Shown: one piece after another, positions 15,389 to 24,226 of the stretch
How positions within the stretch are numbered: position 1 is the stretch's first letter
How the letters are laid out: every line of letters starts with the position of its first letter
Origin: Parvibaculum sp963696585
GTDB lineage: Bacteria > Pseudomonadota > Alphaproteobacteria > Parvibaculales > Parvibaculaceae
Direction: 5' to 3'
Length of the DNA: 31,628 nt
Assembly (NCBI GenBank): GCA_963696585.1
Contig: CAVOKW010000022.1
Span: 1-31,628, forward strand
Position numbers and translations under genes: made by a program
The notes under the pieces: generated by a model
The model's input: only the letters and a program-made list of their open reading frames with translations
The model's database searches: none
Told to the model about the DNA's origin: nothing

Positions 15389-15418
15389 TTGACAGGGCGG
15401 TTGTGCTGCACTCATGAT
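15389..15418 (+). promoter_or_regulatory. Possible promoter of the aminotransferase gene
   Basis: TTGACA at 15389-15394 and CATGAT at 15413-15418 have an 18-base spacer, about 50 bases ahead of the chosen start codon. The -10 match is weak. Confidence 0.35.
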
Positions 15419-15470
15419 GGCTGCCCGGCAAGCTGCCCGCCCCCGAAATGCGCTCGAACAAGGACAAGAA

Positions 15471-16859
15471 ATGACGACGCTCTCCAATGCCGCCCGGCGC
15501 GATGTCGAGACCATGATCCATCCCTATACCAATCTCGATGCGTTCCGCACCAGCGGACCGATGATTATCGAGCGCGGGGAAGGCATCCATGTCTTTGATT
15601 CTGAAGGCAATAAATATATCGAGGGTCTGGCCGGGCTGTGGTGCACATCGCTTGGCTATAGCGAGCAGGAACTGATTGACGCGGCGATGGAACAGATGCG
15701 TCAGATCCCCTTCACGCATGTCTTTGGCGGCAAGAGCCATGAAAAGGCGGCGGAGCTGGCCGAAAGGCTCAAGGCGATCGCACCGCATGACGCCTCAAAG
15801 GTCTTGTTCTGCGGCTCGGGCTCGGAAGCAAATGACCAGCAGATGAAGCTCGTCTGGTATTACAATAATGCGCGGGGCCTGACGAAGAAGAAAAAAATCA
15901 TCGCCCGAATCCGCGGCTATCATGGCGTGACCGTCGGCTCTGCAAGCCTGACGGGACTTCCCGCCAATCATCAGGATTTCGATCTGCCGATTGCGGGCGT
16001 GTTGCATACGGATTGCCCGCATTACTATCGCTATGCCGAGCCGGGCGAGAGCGAGGATGAATTCACGACACGTCTCGCCGACAATCTCGAAAACATGATC
16101 ATCCGCGAGGACCCGGAAACGGTTGCCGCCTTCATCGCCGAACCCATCATGGGCGCTGGCGGCGTCATCATTCCGCCGATGGGCTATTTCGAAAAGATAC
16201 AGGCCGTATGCGATGCCTATGACGTCTATTTCATCGCTGATGAAGTGATCTGCGGCTTTGCCCGCACCGGCAACATGTTTGGCAGTCAGACATTCGGCAT
16301 TCGCCCCGATTCAATCTCGGTCGCCAAGGCGCTATCATCGGCCTATGTGCCGATTGCGGCGGTCACGATTGGCGAAAACATGTATCAGGCAATGCTCGAT
16401 GAAAGCCGCAAAATCGGCATGTTTGGTCACGGGTTCACTTATACCGCGCATCCGCTGGCAGCCGCCGTTGCCTGCAAGACCCTCGAAATCTATGAGAAGC
16501 GCAACATTGTCGGCCATGTGCGAAGCCTCGCGCCGGATTTTGAAGGCCGCGTCAACAAGCTCGCCGGTCATCCGCTGGTTGGTCATGCCCGTGCCAAGGG
16601 TCTGATCGGCGCGATTGAACTCGTGGCGGAAAAAACATCCAGGCGCGTCTTCAATCCCAAGGCCGGTGTCGGCGCTGCCGTCGTTGCCGCCGCGCAACGT
16701 CATGGCTTGATCGTGCGACCGCTCGCCGGGGACATTGTTGCCTTCTGTCCGCCACTCATCATCGAAAATGGCCAGGTGCATGACATGTTTGATCGCGTTG
16801 AACGCGCACTTGACGATGTGGAAGGCATGGTGACGAAGGACAATCTGCGCGCTGCCTGA
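15471..16859 (+). CDS. Class III PLP-dependent omega-aminotransferase
   Basis: 462 aa fold type I aminotransferase. It shows GSGSEANDQQMKLVWYYNN (about 115-133), RGYHGVT (148-154), the cofactor aspartate in FIADEVICGFARTG (Asp257), and the Schiff-base Lys286 in SVAKALSSAYVPI. It resembles the omega-aminotransferase group that moves amino groups from putrescine, beta-alanine, taurine or aromatic amines to pyruvate or glyoxylate. ATG 15471 with AGGACAAG upstream is preferred over an in-frame start at 15414, because the family begins near this point. It is convergent with the SDR gene (18-base gap). The substrate cannot be read from sequence. Its pairing with a divergent acyl-CoA ligase suggests catabolism. 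Confidence 0.92.
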   Translation: MTTLSNAARRDVETMIHPYTNLDAFRTSGPMIIERGEGIHVFDSEGNKYIEGLAGLWCTSLGYSEQELIDAAMEQMRQIPFTHVFGGKSHEKAAELAERLKAIAPHDASKVLFCGSGSEANDQQMKLVWYYNNARGLTKKKKIIARIRGYHGVTVGSASLTGLPANHQDFDLPIAGVLHTDCPHYYRYAEPGESEDEFTTRLADNLENMIIREDPETVAAFIAEPIMGAGGVIIPPMGYFEKIQAVCDAYDVYFIADEVICGFARTGNMFGSQTFGIRPDSISVAKALSSAYVPIAAVTIGENMYQAMLDESRKIGMFGHGFTYTAHPLAAAVACKTLEIYEKRNIVGHVRSLAPDFEGRVNKLAGHPLVGHARAKGLIGAIELVAEKTSRRVFNPKAGVGAAVVAAAQRHGLIVRPLAGDIVAFCPPLIIENGQVHDMFDRVERALDDVEGMVTKDNLRAA

Positions 16860-16877
16860 GGTCTTCACCGACGGGTT

Positions 16878-17633
16878 CTAAACGTGCTGGCCACCATTGA
16901 TCTGGATTTCGGCGCCATTGACATAGGAAGATTGGTCCGTACACAGAAAATAAATTGTGCGCGCGACCTCTTCCGGCGTGCCGAGGCGCCGCATCGGGAT
17001 TTCGGCAACAATCTTTTCCGTGCCCGGCGAGAGAATGGCCGTGTCGATTTCGCCCGGTGCAATCGCATTGACGCGGATACCGAGACGGCCGAACTCGGAG
17101 GCCATTTCGCGCGTGAGCGCGGCCAATGCCGCCTTGGATGTCGAATAGGCGGTGCCGGCAAAGGGATGGACGCGCACGCCTGCAATCGACGTCACGTTCA
17201 CAACCGAGCCTTGCGCCGCCTCAAGTTCCCTGACGAGGCCGCGCGCCAGCATGGCGGAGGCAAAGAAGTTGACCTGAAAGACTTGCACCCAGAGATCGAG
17301 GCTCGTTTCAAAAACACCCAGCCTGCTGCCGCCCGGCCCCTTGGGCGAGATTGCGGCATTGTTGACCAGCGCGTGGAGCTTGCTGCCCTGATCCTTGAGC
17401 CGCTCCCGCATGGTGGCGATGGCGGCTTCCGTATTGGCCGGGTTGGCCAGATCGACCTGTATGTGGTCTTCCGGACCCATCTCCCAGGGACAGTCTTCGG
17501 GGAAGGGATGGCGTGAACAGGTGATGACGCGCCAGCCAGCGCTGGAAAAGCGCTTCACCGTGGCATGGCCGATCCCCCGGCTGGCACCGGTCAGGATCAA
17601 GGTTTTGCGCTGTGAATTCTCAAGGTTGCTCAT
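16878..17633 (-). CDS. Short-chain dehydrogenase/reductase (SDR)
   Basis: 251 aa classical SDR oxidoreductase, cytoplasmic. It has TGASRGIG (15-22) for the dinucleotide, NNAA (91-94), Ser149 in NVTSIAG, and Tyr163 and Lys167 in YSTSK. C-terminal IRVNAIAPGEIDT and NGAEIQINGGQ are as in FabG-type enzymes. ATG 17633 is chosen, although a TTG at 17642 just after the upstream stop is possible and would add three residues. It follows the kinase fusion gene closely and so probably belongs to the pdxH-fieF-kinase transcript. The substrate is unknown. Confidence 0.9.
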   Translation of the reverse strand: MSNLENSQRKTLILTGASRGIGHATVKRFSSAGWRVITCSRHPFPEDCPWEMGPEDHIQVDLANPANTEAAIATMRERLKDQGSKLHALVNNAAISPKGPGGSRLGVFETSLDLWVQVFQVNFFASAMLARGLVRELEAAQGSVVNVTSIAGVRVHPFAGTAYSTSKAALAALTREMASEFGRLGIRVNAIAPGEIDTAILSPGTEKIVAEIPMRRLGTPEEVARTIYFLCTDQSSYVNGAEIQINGGQHV

Positions 17634-17643
17634 GACAGGCAAT

Positions 17644-19221
17644 CTATTTTATTGCGTCCCCTAGCGCCAGCATCCGTTGCAACAGCGTTTCACCCGGCTG
17701 GCTGGCATCAAGCCGTGACCATGTCATCACGCCGAGATCGTAAGTGAGCTGTCGGTGCAAGATGCCGATATCCGCATCGGATGGGTCGTTGCCCTGCATG
17801 TTTCGCGCAACAATCCGCGCTTCGAGCAGGTCTTGCGGCGCTTCGAGCCAGACCCCCCTGAATGACGTGCCCCTCTCTGCCGCGATATGTTCCAGGGCCT
17901 GCCGTTCCGTCTCGCGGGCGAAAACGGCATCCACGACAACACTCATTCCGGCTTTCAGGGCCCGGTCCACCGCCGCAAACATCTCGTCATAAACCCGTGC
18001 CGTCACATCAGGCGCATAAGCGCTTTCCGGCAAACGGTCCAAAGGCTGGACCCCCAGCAGACGCTTGCGGATGATGTCGCTGCGCAGATGTACACCACCG
18101 ATGCAGCCGGTCATCTTGGGTGCAAGCCGTTTTGCAAGGGTCGACTTTCCGGTCCCCGACAAGCCTCCAATGGCAACCAGCTCGGGCTTATGCGTTTGCA
18201 ATACCGAACAGGCAAAGGCCAGATAATCACGTGAGTGCCGGATTTCGGGCTCGCTCCTTGCCATCGGCGCCGTCACTTTGGCGCGCACTGCGGCCCTCGT
18301 CGCAATGAAAAGATCGAGCAGCACCAATCCGTCAAGCATGGGCAGAAAATCAGCCTCGGGCAGATGGTCCAGATAGACATTCAAGGCGAGGTTCGCAAAG
18401 CCATCGAGATAAGGATGCCGCCTTGCCCTGAAGGCAAGATCAGCCAACAAGAAAGCCAGATCGTAGAGGACGTCCATGACCGATAATGCGGTGCTGAATT
18501 CGATGCAGTCGAAGATCACAGGGACGCCATCAATGAGCGTGATGTTGCCCAGATGCAGGTCGCCATGGCAGTGACGCTGATAGCCCTGACGGCGCCTCTC
18601 CTCCAGGCAGGCGCTGAGTGCCGCCATGCGTGACAGACTCATTTCACGTAATTGGCGCCGCTGGACCGGGCCGAACTGCACGGCGCTTGCCCGTGTCAGC
18701 CCCCGGTCATTGCCCAGGATGATGTCGGTAAAGCCTGCCGCGCCGCCACCTTGACTGCATATTTCAGCCTTGAGATGAAATGCCGCAATCGACGCCGCCA
18801 GTGGCTCGATATGACGGTGCGTCAATTGTCCGGACCCGGCGAGACGGCTGAACAATCCTTCGGCCGGAAACCGGCGCATCCAGACCAGCCAGTCGATTAC
18901 CGTGCCGGACCCGCGACCCATCGCCAGATCAGCGCCGTGACGCGTCACGGGAACGGCGCCCAGATAGATATCGGGGGCTGTGCGGCGATTGAGACGCAGC
19001 TCATCTTCAACCGCGCGGTGGCGTGCTTCGAGTGCGCGAAAGTCAAGAAAGCCAAGATCGACGCGCTTTTTCAGCTTATAGGCATGATCGGGCGTCAGGA
19101 ACACATGCGAGACATGGGTTTCGATATGCTCGATAACGGTCTCTGGCGGCAGTCCATAGGTTGCGGGTTGTTTCAGCAAGGCGACGAGTGCTGCCTCCTC
19201 CTCCCGCCCCGCCATGCTCAC
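17644..19221 (-). CDS. Fused aminoglycoside phosphotransferase-like / P-loop kinase protein
   Basis: 525 aa two-domain protein. Residues about 30-330 are an APH/choline-kinase-like domain with CHGDLHLGN (catalytic Asp221, Asn226) and the metal Asp in IFDCIEFS (Asp238). Residues about 345-525 are a P-loop nucleotide kinase domain with Walker A GGLSGTGKST (352-361), HLRSDIIRKRLLG and VVVDAVFARETERQA. Proteins of this layout are annotated as bifunctional aminoglycoside phosphotransferase/ATP-binding proteins and are widespread in Proteobacteria. True antibiotic resistance has not, to my knowledge, been shown for them. The GTG start at 19221 overlaps the fieF stop (GTGA), and ATG 19215 is the alternative. 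The chemistry is that of a kinase; the target is unknown. Confidence 0.88.
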   Translation of the reverse strand: MSMAGREEEAALVALLKQPATYGLPPETVIEHIETHVSHVFLTPDHAYKLKKRVDLGFLDFRALEARHRAVEDELRLNRRTAPDIYLGAVPVTRHGADLAMGRGSGTVIDWLVWMRRFPAEGLFSRLAGSGQLTHRHIEPLAASIAAFHLKAEICSQGGGAAGFTDIILGNDRGLTRASAVQFGPVQRRQLREMSLSRMAALSACLEERRRQGYQRHCHGDLHLGNITLIDGVPVIFDCIEFSTALSVMDVLYDLAFLLADLAFRARRHPYLDGFANLALNVYLDHLPEADFLPMLDGLVLLDLFIATRAAVRAKVTAPMARSEPEIRHSRDYLAFACSVLQTHKPELVAIGGLSGTGKSTLAKRLAPKMTGCIGGVHLRSDIIRKRLLGVQPLDRLPESAYAPDVTARVYDEMFAAVDRALKAGMSVVVDAVFARETERQALEHIAAERGTSFRGVWLEAPQDLLEARIVARNMQGNDPSDADIGILHRQLTYDLGVMTWSRLDASQPGETLLQRMLALGDAIK

Positions 19222-20147
19222 ACCCGTTGCAAGCGCGACAGTTCTTCGATGCCCGCCGGATCCTGATGGATGATGACTTCAGCACCGGGAAAAGCCTGCA
19301 TGAGGCCAGCCTCCACGGCATCGGATATGCGATGCGCGGTCATGAGAGATATTTCGGGATCAAGCTCAAGATGAAACTGGATGAAGGTATTGACGCCTGC
19401 CGCGCGGGTGCGCAAATCGTGAATGTTGATAACATCGGTATGGCTGAGCGCAATCGTCTTGATCTGTTCGCGCTCGGCATCTGACAGCTCATGATCCATG
19501 AGCTGTTTATAGGCATTCATGGCGATCCGGGCGGCACTCCAGGCGATCATCGCGGCAATCGCCAGACCGAAAATCGGGTCGGCCCAATAAATGCCGAAGA
19601 GCCCGGACAAGGCCAGCGCGAAGATGACCGAAAGGTTCATGAACAGGTCGCCGCGATAGTGGATTGAATCCGCTTCAATGGCGAGCGAGTTGGTCTGCGC
19701 CACAACCCGGCGTTGAAAGGCGACAAGCGCCAGCGTGAGAAGGATGGCAAAGACCGTGACCGCAATGCCGATGGCCGAATTGGCGACGGGTTCAGGATGG
19801 ATCATGCGCATGATGGCTTCGAAAGAGATATAGCCCGCCGAGCCGAAAATGAAGATCGACTGGCCGAGACCTGCCAGTGCCTCTGCCTTGCCATGACCAA
19901 AGCGATGTTCATCATCGGCCGGGGTCAGCGCATGACTGACGGCGACGAGATTGAGCAGTGAGGCTGAGCCATCGAGGAGCGAGTCAAACAATGTGCCGAG
20001 CATGGCAACGGAACCGGTAAGCCAGAAGGCCGCTGTCTTGCAGGCAATAAGCGCCACAGCCACAGCCACGGCCGCATAGGTCGCGCGGCGCATCAGCAGC
20101 GCGTTATTCACCGGATCGTAAGCGGGTTGGGTCGCACTCGCCGTCAT
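19218..20147 (-). CDS. fieF: Cation diffusion facilitator (FieF/YiiP-like) metal efflux transporter
   Basis: 309 aa inner-membrane divalent metal:proton antiporter. Six spans are followed by a cytoplasmic ferredoxin-like domain (about 220-300). Transport-site residues of YiiP are conserved: Asp55 and Asp59 in DSLLDGSAS, His163 and Asp167 in ADSIHYRGDLFMN. HRFGHGKAEALAG and the C-terminal HDLRTRAAGVNTFIQFHLEL are typical. ATG 20147 is chosen; the frame stays open to 20555 but overlaps pdxH. It lies 22 bases after pdxH and shares 4 bases with the kinase-fusion gene, so these are one transcript. Zinc or iron are the likely substrates, by family. Confidence 0.93.
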   Translation of the reverse strand: MTASATQPAYDPVNNALLMRRATYAAVAVAVALIACKTAAFWLTGSVAMLGTLFDSLLDGSASLLNLVAVSHALTPADDEHRFGHGKAEALAGLGQSIFIFGSAGYISFEAIMRMIHPEPVANSAIGIAVTVFAILLTLALVAFQRRVVAQTNSLAIEADSIHYRGDLFMNLSVIFALALSGLFGIYWADPIFGLAIAAMIAWSAARIAMNAYKQLMDHELSDAEREQIKTIALSHTDVINIHDLRTRAAGVNTFIQFHLELDPEISLMTAHRISDAVEAGLMQAFPGAEVIIHQDPAGIEELSRLQRV

Positions 20148-20169
20148 GATGTTTCCAGGTTCGTCAGGA

Positions 20170-20799
20170 TCAGGGAAAGAGTTTGCTGCGTGTCCACGCC
20201 GCCTTGGGTGTCGGGCGCTCAAATACCAATCTGTCATGCAGACGGAACGGTCGATCCCGCCAGAACTCGATGCGCAGTGGCGTGATGCAGAAACCCGACC
20301 AATGCGGCGGGCGGGGGATTTTGCCCAGGCCAAACCTGGCGGCATAGGTGGCGACTTCGCGTTCCAGTTCAAAGCGGGTTTCAAGCGGGCGCGACTGGCG
20401 CGACGCCCAGGCACCGATCTGGCTGTCGCGATGACGGCTGGCAAAATAGGCATCGGCATCGGCGTCGCTGACCGGCGAGACAGGGCCGCGCACGCGAATC
20501 TGCCGACGCAGGCTTTTCCAGTGGAAGCACAGTGCCGCACGCCGATTGGCAGCAAGTTCGCGGCCCTTCACGCTTTCAAGGTTTGTGTAAAACACAAAGC
20601 CGGTTTCATCAGCGCCTTTCAGCAGCACCATGCGAACATCGGGATAGCCGTCGGCATCGGCGGTAGCCAGCGCCATGGCATTGGGATCTTCAGATTCGGT
20701 TTCGCGCGCCTTGGCCATCCACTCATGGAACAGGGCAAGCGGCTCACTGCCCGAAAACTCAGGCAGTTCGGCTGATGTCATCTGTTCGTGCTCGCTCAT
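20170..20799 (-). CDS. pdxH: Pyridoxamine/pyridoxine 5'-phosphate oxidase
   Basis: 209 aa FMN-dependent oxidase that makes pyridoxal 5'-phosphate from PNP or PMP in vitamin B6 synthesis and salvage. Family blocks are in order: PNAMALATADADGYPDVRMV, VLLKGADETGFVFYTNLESV, KGRELAANRRAALCFHWKSL, RRQIRVRGPVSPV, SRHRDSQIGAWASRQSRPL and the C-terminal PPHWSGFCITPLRIEFWRDR with RLHDRLVF. It is full length. It is the first gene of a minus-strand unit with fieF, the kinase fusion and the SDR. Several enzymes in the window use PLP, but no direct regulatory link is visible. Confidence 0.96.
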   Translation of the reverse strand: MSEHEQMTSAELPEFSGSEPLALFHEWMAKARETESEDPNAMALATADADGYPDVRMVLLKGADETGFVFYTNLESVKGRELAANRRAALCFHWKSLRRQIRVRGPVSPVSDADADAYFASRHRDSQIGAWASRQSRPLETRFELEREVATYAARFGLGKIPRPPHWSGFCITPLRIEFWRDRPFRLHDRLVFERPTPKAAWTRSKLFP

Positions 20800-20982
20800 G
20801 AGACTTGAGGACCTTTGGCCAAGGTAAAGCAGGGTTGAGTGGAGTATGGCACAATTGCCGCTGAACCGCTTTGCTCACGCGCCAATCTTGCCACAATCAG
20901 TGCCTTATATAGTGACCATGAGGCGCATTCCCACAGGCAGAGCGCAGGATGGCGCTCGTCCGGTATCAAAAAGGGCAAAAAT

Positions 20983-21486
20983 ATGACAAACAGGCTCATC
21001 ACAAGCATGGTCGTGACCGGCATGGCGCTGTCGCTTGCCGCCTGCGATCCGAATGTTTACGGCGATGGCGGCTATGGCGGTGCAGGTCCCAAGCAATCCA
21101 TGGGTACACTGGGAGGTGCGGTGTTGGGTGGTCTTGCCGGGTCGCAGTTTGGCGGCGGTGAAGGCCGGTTGTGGACGACTGGCGCCGGTGTGCTGTTGGG
21201 TGCCATAATCGGCAGCAGTATTGGCAAGTCTCTTGATCGCGCCGACCGCGCCTATATGGGTCAGACGACCTATAATGCGCTGGAAAACGGGCGCAGCGGT
21301 CAGACGACGACATGGCGCAATCCCGATTCTGGCAATTACGGTACCGTGACGCCTGAGCGGACCTACCAAAATGGCGGTGACTATTGCCGTGAATACGCGC
21401 AAACGGTAACAATCGGCGGCAGAAGCGAACGTGCCTATGGCACAGCCTGCCGCCAGCCGGATGGTTCGTGGCAGATCGTCAACTGA
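20983..21486 (+). CDS. Glycine-zipper outer-membrane lipoprotein (Omp17 / 17 kDa antigen-like)
   Basis: 167 aa. A lipoprotein signal peptide ends in the lipobox LAAC with Cys21 as the lipidated residue. A glycine zipper of two spans follows (GTLGGAVLGGLAGSQFGGG and GAGVLLGAIIGSSIGKSLD, about 42-85). The C-terminal domain has YCREYAQTVTIGG and YGTACRQPDGSWQIV, the pattern of RT0821/Omp17-type surface antigens of Rhizobiales and Rickettsiales. ATG 20983 is preferred because the signal peptide starts there. It is divergent from pdxH and 25 bases upstream of the Sel1 protein gene. Probably a structural envelope lipoprotein. Confidence 0.9.
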   Translation: MTNRLITSMVVTGMALSLAACDPNVYGDGGYGGAGPKQSMGTLGGAVLGGLAGSQFGGGEGRLWTTGAGVLLGAIIGSSIGKSLDRADRAYMGQTTYNALENGRSGQTTTWRNPDSGNYGTVTPERTYQNGGDYCREYAQTVTIGGRSERAYGTACRQPDGSWQIVN

Positions 21487-21511
21487 ATGGGAAGAGGCGG
21501 ACCGGAAGCGC

Positions 21512-22207
21512 ATGACCTTATTCCGATCCGCCCTTTTCACCTTGCCGCTGCTCGCGGCACTGACCCTTGGCGCCGCCAGTCCGACGGGCGCCCAGCCCGT
21601 CACCATTCAGGAACGCAAGACATCGCCACAGGTGCCCGCCAGCGAGCGCTTTCTTGAAGGCGTCGCGGCTTATGATGTGGGTGCCTACAAGGCGGCCTTC
21701 GACATCTGGCTGCCGCTCGCCCAGCAGCATGATCTGGCGGCGATGCGGAATGTCGGCCTGATGCTTCGCAAGGGCATTGGCACGGCACGCGACCCGGAAC
21801 GCGCCCTCTATTTTTATGAAGAGGCCGCGCGATCAGGCTATGTCGCGGCCCAGCTCAACACGGCCTTCATGTATCTGACGGGCGACGGTATTCCGAAAAA
21901 TCCGGAAGCAGCCGCCTATTGGTTCCACTTGGCCGCCATCGCCGGCGTACCCGTCGCGCAATATAATCTCGGTGTGTTTTATGAGCGGGGCGAAGGCGTT
22001 GAAACTGATCATGCCAAGGCCTTGGCCTGGTATGCGCTCGCCGCCCATCAAGGCCATGAACTGGCGCTCAAGCGCCTTGAAATGCTGGTGCCGAGCCTTC
22101 CCGGCCCGAAACCGCCCACAGCGGCCGATGCGGTCGCCGACAAACGCGGACCAACGCCGCCGCCCGCCGAATTTGATGCGCCGCAAAGCGACACCACCGC
22201 ACCATAA
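21512..22207 (+). CDS. Exported Sel1-repeat (TPR-like) protein
   Basis: 231 aa. A signal peptide (about 1-27, MTLFRSALFTLPLLAALTLG) precedes Sel1-like repeats from about residue 45 to 195. Each repeat has the pattern AxxxLGxMYxxGxGVxxDxxxAxxWYxxAAxxG, seen as AAMRNVGLMLRKGIGTARDP, AAQLNTAFMYLTGDGIPKNP and AQYNLGVFYERGEGVETDHA. The tail is proline- and charge-rich. Such repeats form protein-binding superhelices in the periplasm. ATG 21512 with GGAAG upstream is chosen. It follows the lipoprotein gene by 25 bases, so they may be one transcript. A partner cannot be named. Confidence 0.88.
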   Translation: MTLFRSALFTLPLLAALTLGAASPTGAQPVTIQERKTSPQVPASERFLEGVAAYDVGAYKAAFDIWLPLAQQHDLAAMRNVGLMLRKGIGTARDPERALYFYEEAARSGYVAAQLNTAFMYLTGDGIPKNPEAAAYWFHLAAIAGVPVAQYNLGVFYERGEGVETDHAKALAWYALAAHQGHELALKRLEMLVPSLPGPKPPTAADAVADKRGPTPPPAEFDAPQSDTTAP

Positions 22208-22289
22208 GCCGTTTCCAAGCCTTAACCAATTCGTATGCCGGACCAACTAGACTTGCACGGTCAGGGTCTCATGCGCCCGGGAGGATTGT

Positions 22290-23183
22290 TTGCGAAGCCC
22301 ATATGAAGTTCTGGGAGTTGATCCGGGCGTTGATGCCACCGAGATCAAGGCCGCCTATCGGCGCCTTGCCAAACAACTGCATCCCGATGCCCATAAAGGG
22401 AACCCCATAACGGATGCCCGATTCCAGGAAGTGACGGCTGCCTATAATCTGTTGAAGGACGCTGAGGGACGCCGCCGATATGACGCCGAACGCCGCGCGG
22501 CCCAGATGAGTGCGCGCGCCGCTGCCTTTGACAAGGCAGGTGCCGGGTTCAGGACCGACGCGACGCCGCCACAGGGGCGCGACGATATTTTCTCGGACTT
22601 GTTTGGCGGGATCCGCAATGCCGGACAACGCGTGTTTCGCGCCCGTGGCGATGATGTCGCTTACAAATTATCCATCCCCTTTCTCGATGCGGTGCGCGGC
22701 GGCAAAGCCCGATTGCAGTTGCAGAATGGCAAATCGATTGATGTGAGCGTGCCCGAGGCGACCGAAGACGGGCAGATGATCCGCCTTCGGGGTCTGGGTG
22801 GCGAGGGCTTTGGCGGCGGCGAGGCCGGCGATGCGCTGGTCACGCTCCAGATTGAGCCGCATCCCTATTTCAAAAGGCGCGGCGCGGATATCGAAATCAA
22901 CCTGCCCGTTACTTTGGCCGAGGCGGTTCTCGGCGCGAAGGTCGAGGTGCCGACCATTCACGGGCCGGTTTCGTTAACGATTCCGCCTGGCTCGAATAGC
23001 GGCTTTCGCATGCGCCTGAAAGAGCGTGGTCTGACGCGGCCACAAGGCAAGGGCAAGGGCGATCAGTATGTGACGCTGGTCATCACCTTGCCCGACAAGA
23101 CCGATAGCGCCCTTGCCGATTTTGCCGCGAGCTGGGTGGCGGGCCTTAAGGACAATCCCCGTAAAGGATTTTCGGGTGCCTGA
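22290..23183 (+). CDS. CbpA-like DnaJ co-chaperone without zinc finger
   Basis: 297 aa. The J domain (4-66) has the essential HPD (His31-Asp33) that stimulates Hsp70 ATPase. A short linker follows, then the two substrate-binding DnaJ C-terminal beta domains (about 120-280), with GEGFGGGEAGDALVTLQIEPHP and LPVTLAEAVLGAKVEVPTIHG. No CxxCxGxG zinc finger is present, so this is a class II (CbpA-type) protein. No ATG fits the start; TTG 22290 with GGGAGGA 4 bases upstream gives MRSPYEVLGV, the usual J-domain beginning. It lies just before fabI, a conserved rhizobial neighbour pair, but a terminator separates them. Confidence 0.92.
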   Translation: MRSPYEVLGVDPGVDATEIKAAYRRLAKQLHPDAHKGNPITDARFQEVTAAYNLLKDAEGRRRYDAERRAAQMSARAAAFDKAGAGFRTDATPPQGRDDIFSDLFGGIRNAGQRVFRARGDDVAYKLSIPFLDAVRGGKARLQLQNGKSIDVSVPEATEDGQMIRLRGLGGEGFGGGEAGDALVTLQIEPHPYFKRRGADIEINLPVTLAEAVLGAKVEVPTIHGPVSLTIPPGSNSGFRMRLKERGLTRPQGKGKGDQYVTLVITLPDKTDSALADFAASWVAGLKDNPRKGFSGA

Positions 23184-23220
23184 GGACGACATGATCTGAC
23201 AAGAATCGTGAAGGCCCGAT

Positions 23221-23244
23221 AGGCCCCATAATAGGGGTTTTTGC
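23221..23244 (+). terminator. Rho-independent terminator after the DnaJ-like gene
   Basis: CCCC and GGGG around the loop ATAATA, followed by TTTTT, 38 bases past the stop codon. Confidence 0.7.
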
Positions 23245-23313
23245 TAGACCGGCGGGAGCGATTGTGTAGGATGCGCCTCACTTTCACGCATGATTACAAT
23301 GGGATAGAGCATT

Positions 23314-24141
23314 ATGAGCGGAGCCACAGGTAGCGCAGCCCCGGGCCTCATGGCCGGCAAGCGGGGGCTCATCATGGGCGTTGCCAATAACCGCTCCATC
23401 GCCTGGGGCATTGCCAAAGCCTGTGCCGATCATGGTGCTGAAATTGCCTTCACCTATCAGGGCGAAGCGCTGCAAAAGCGCGTCATCCCGCTCGCTGAAT
23501 CGGTCGGCTCGAAGCTCGTGCTGCCTTGCGACGTGACGGACGCGGCCAGCATGGATGCCGTGTTTGAAACCTTGCGGAAGGAATGGGGTCAGCTCGACTT
23601 CTTCGTTCATGCCATTGCCTATTCCAACAAGGATGAACTCGACGGTCGCTATATCGACACGACGCTCGACAACTTCACCGCGACGATGGCGATTTCCTGC
23701 TATTCGCTGGCCGCGCTCAGCCAGCGCGCCGAAAAGCTGATGACGAATGGCGGCTCAATCGTGACGCTGACCTATTACGGCGCGGAAAAAGTGATCCCGC
23801 ATTACAACGTCATGGGCGTTGCCAAAGCGGCATTGGAAGCCAGTGTGCGCTATCTCGCCGTTGATATGGGTCGCAACAATATCCGCATCAATGCCGTCTC
23901 GGCTGGTCCGATCAAGACGCTTGCCGCCTCGGGTATTGGTGATTTCCGCTATATCCTGAAATGGAACGAGCTCAATGCGCCGCTCAAGCGCACTGTCACC
24001 ATTGAAGAAGTGGGCAATACCGCGCTCTATCTGCTCTCCGATCTCGGCTCGGGCGTCACCGGCGAAGTGCATCATGTCGATGCGGGCTATAATGTCATCG
24101 GCATGAAAGCCGAAGATGCGCCGGATATGAGCATCGTCTGA
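23314..24141 (+). CDS. fabI: Enoyl-[acyl-carrier-protein] reductase (NADH), FabI
   Basis: 275 aa cytoplasmic SDR-type reductase performing the last step of each fatty acid elongation cycle. The nucleotide motif GVANNRSIAWGIA (22-34) replaces the classical GxxxGxG, as in FabI. Catalytic Tyr164 and Lys171 (Y-x6-K) lie in YNVMGVAKAALEASVRYLA, with Tyr154 ahead. The active-site stretch AGPIKTLAASGIGDF is typical. The N terminus carries a short extra stretch before MAGKRGLIMG. Upstream lies a terminator, so it has its own promoter, which I could not place with confidence. Confidence 0.97.
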   Translation: MSGATGSAAPGLMAGKRGLIMGVANNRSIAWGIAKACADHGAEIAFTYQGEALQKRVIPLAESVGSKLVLPCDVTDAASMDAVFETLRKEWGQLDFFVHAIAYSNKDELDGRYIDTTLDNFTATMAISCYSLAALSQRAEKLMTNGGSIVTLTYYGAEKVIPHYNVMGVAKAALEASVRYLAVDMGRNNIRINAVSAGPIKTLAASGIGDFRYILKWNELNAPLKRTVTIEEVGNTALYLLSDLGSGVTGEVHHVDAGYNVIGMKAEDAPDMSIV

Positions 24142-24226
24142 TTTCGCCCCTGATTTTCGGTTGTCTCTGGTCCTGAAGGGGCCATGATGTGGCCGCTACA
24201 GCATTACTGGAGTTTGGGCGTCAGCC

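Noticed and set aside
17644..19221. Aminoglycoside resistance gene
   Set aside because: The APH-like domain is fused to a P-loop kinase in a housekeeping context; nothing indicates an acquired resistance determinant.
20146..20775. 209-codon frame opposite pdxH
   Set aside because: pdxH carries all family motifs; the opposite frame matches its extent by chance.
20826..20900. Possible sigma54 promoter TGGCAC near 20864
   Set aside because: The TTGC element is at the wrong distance; the match is a short GGCA-CAAT-TGCC repeat only.
24141..24226. Hairpin GGCCA/TGGCC between fabI and aroC as a terminator
   Set aside because: No U-run follows, and the two genes may well be co-transcribed.
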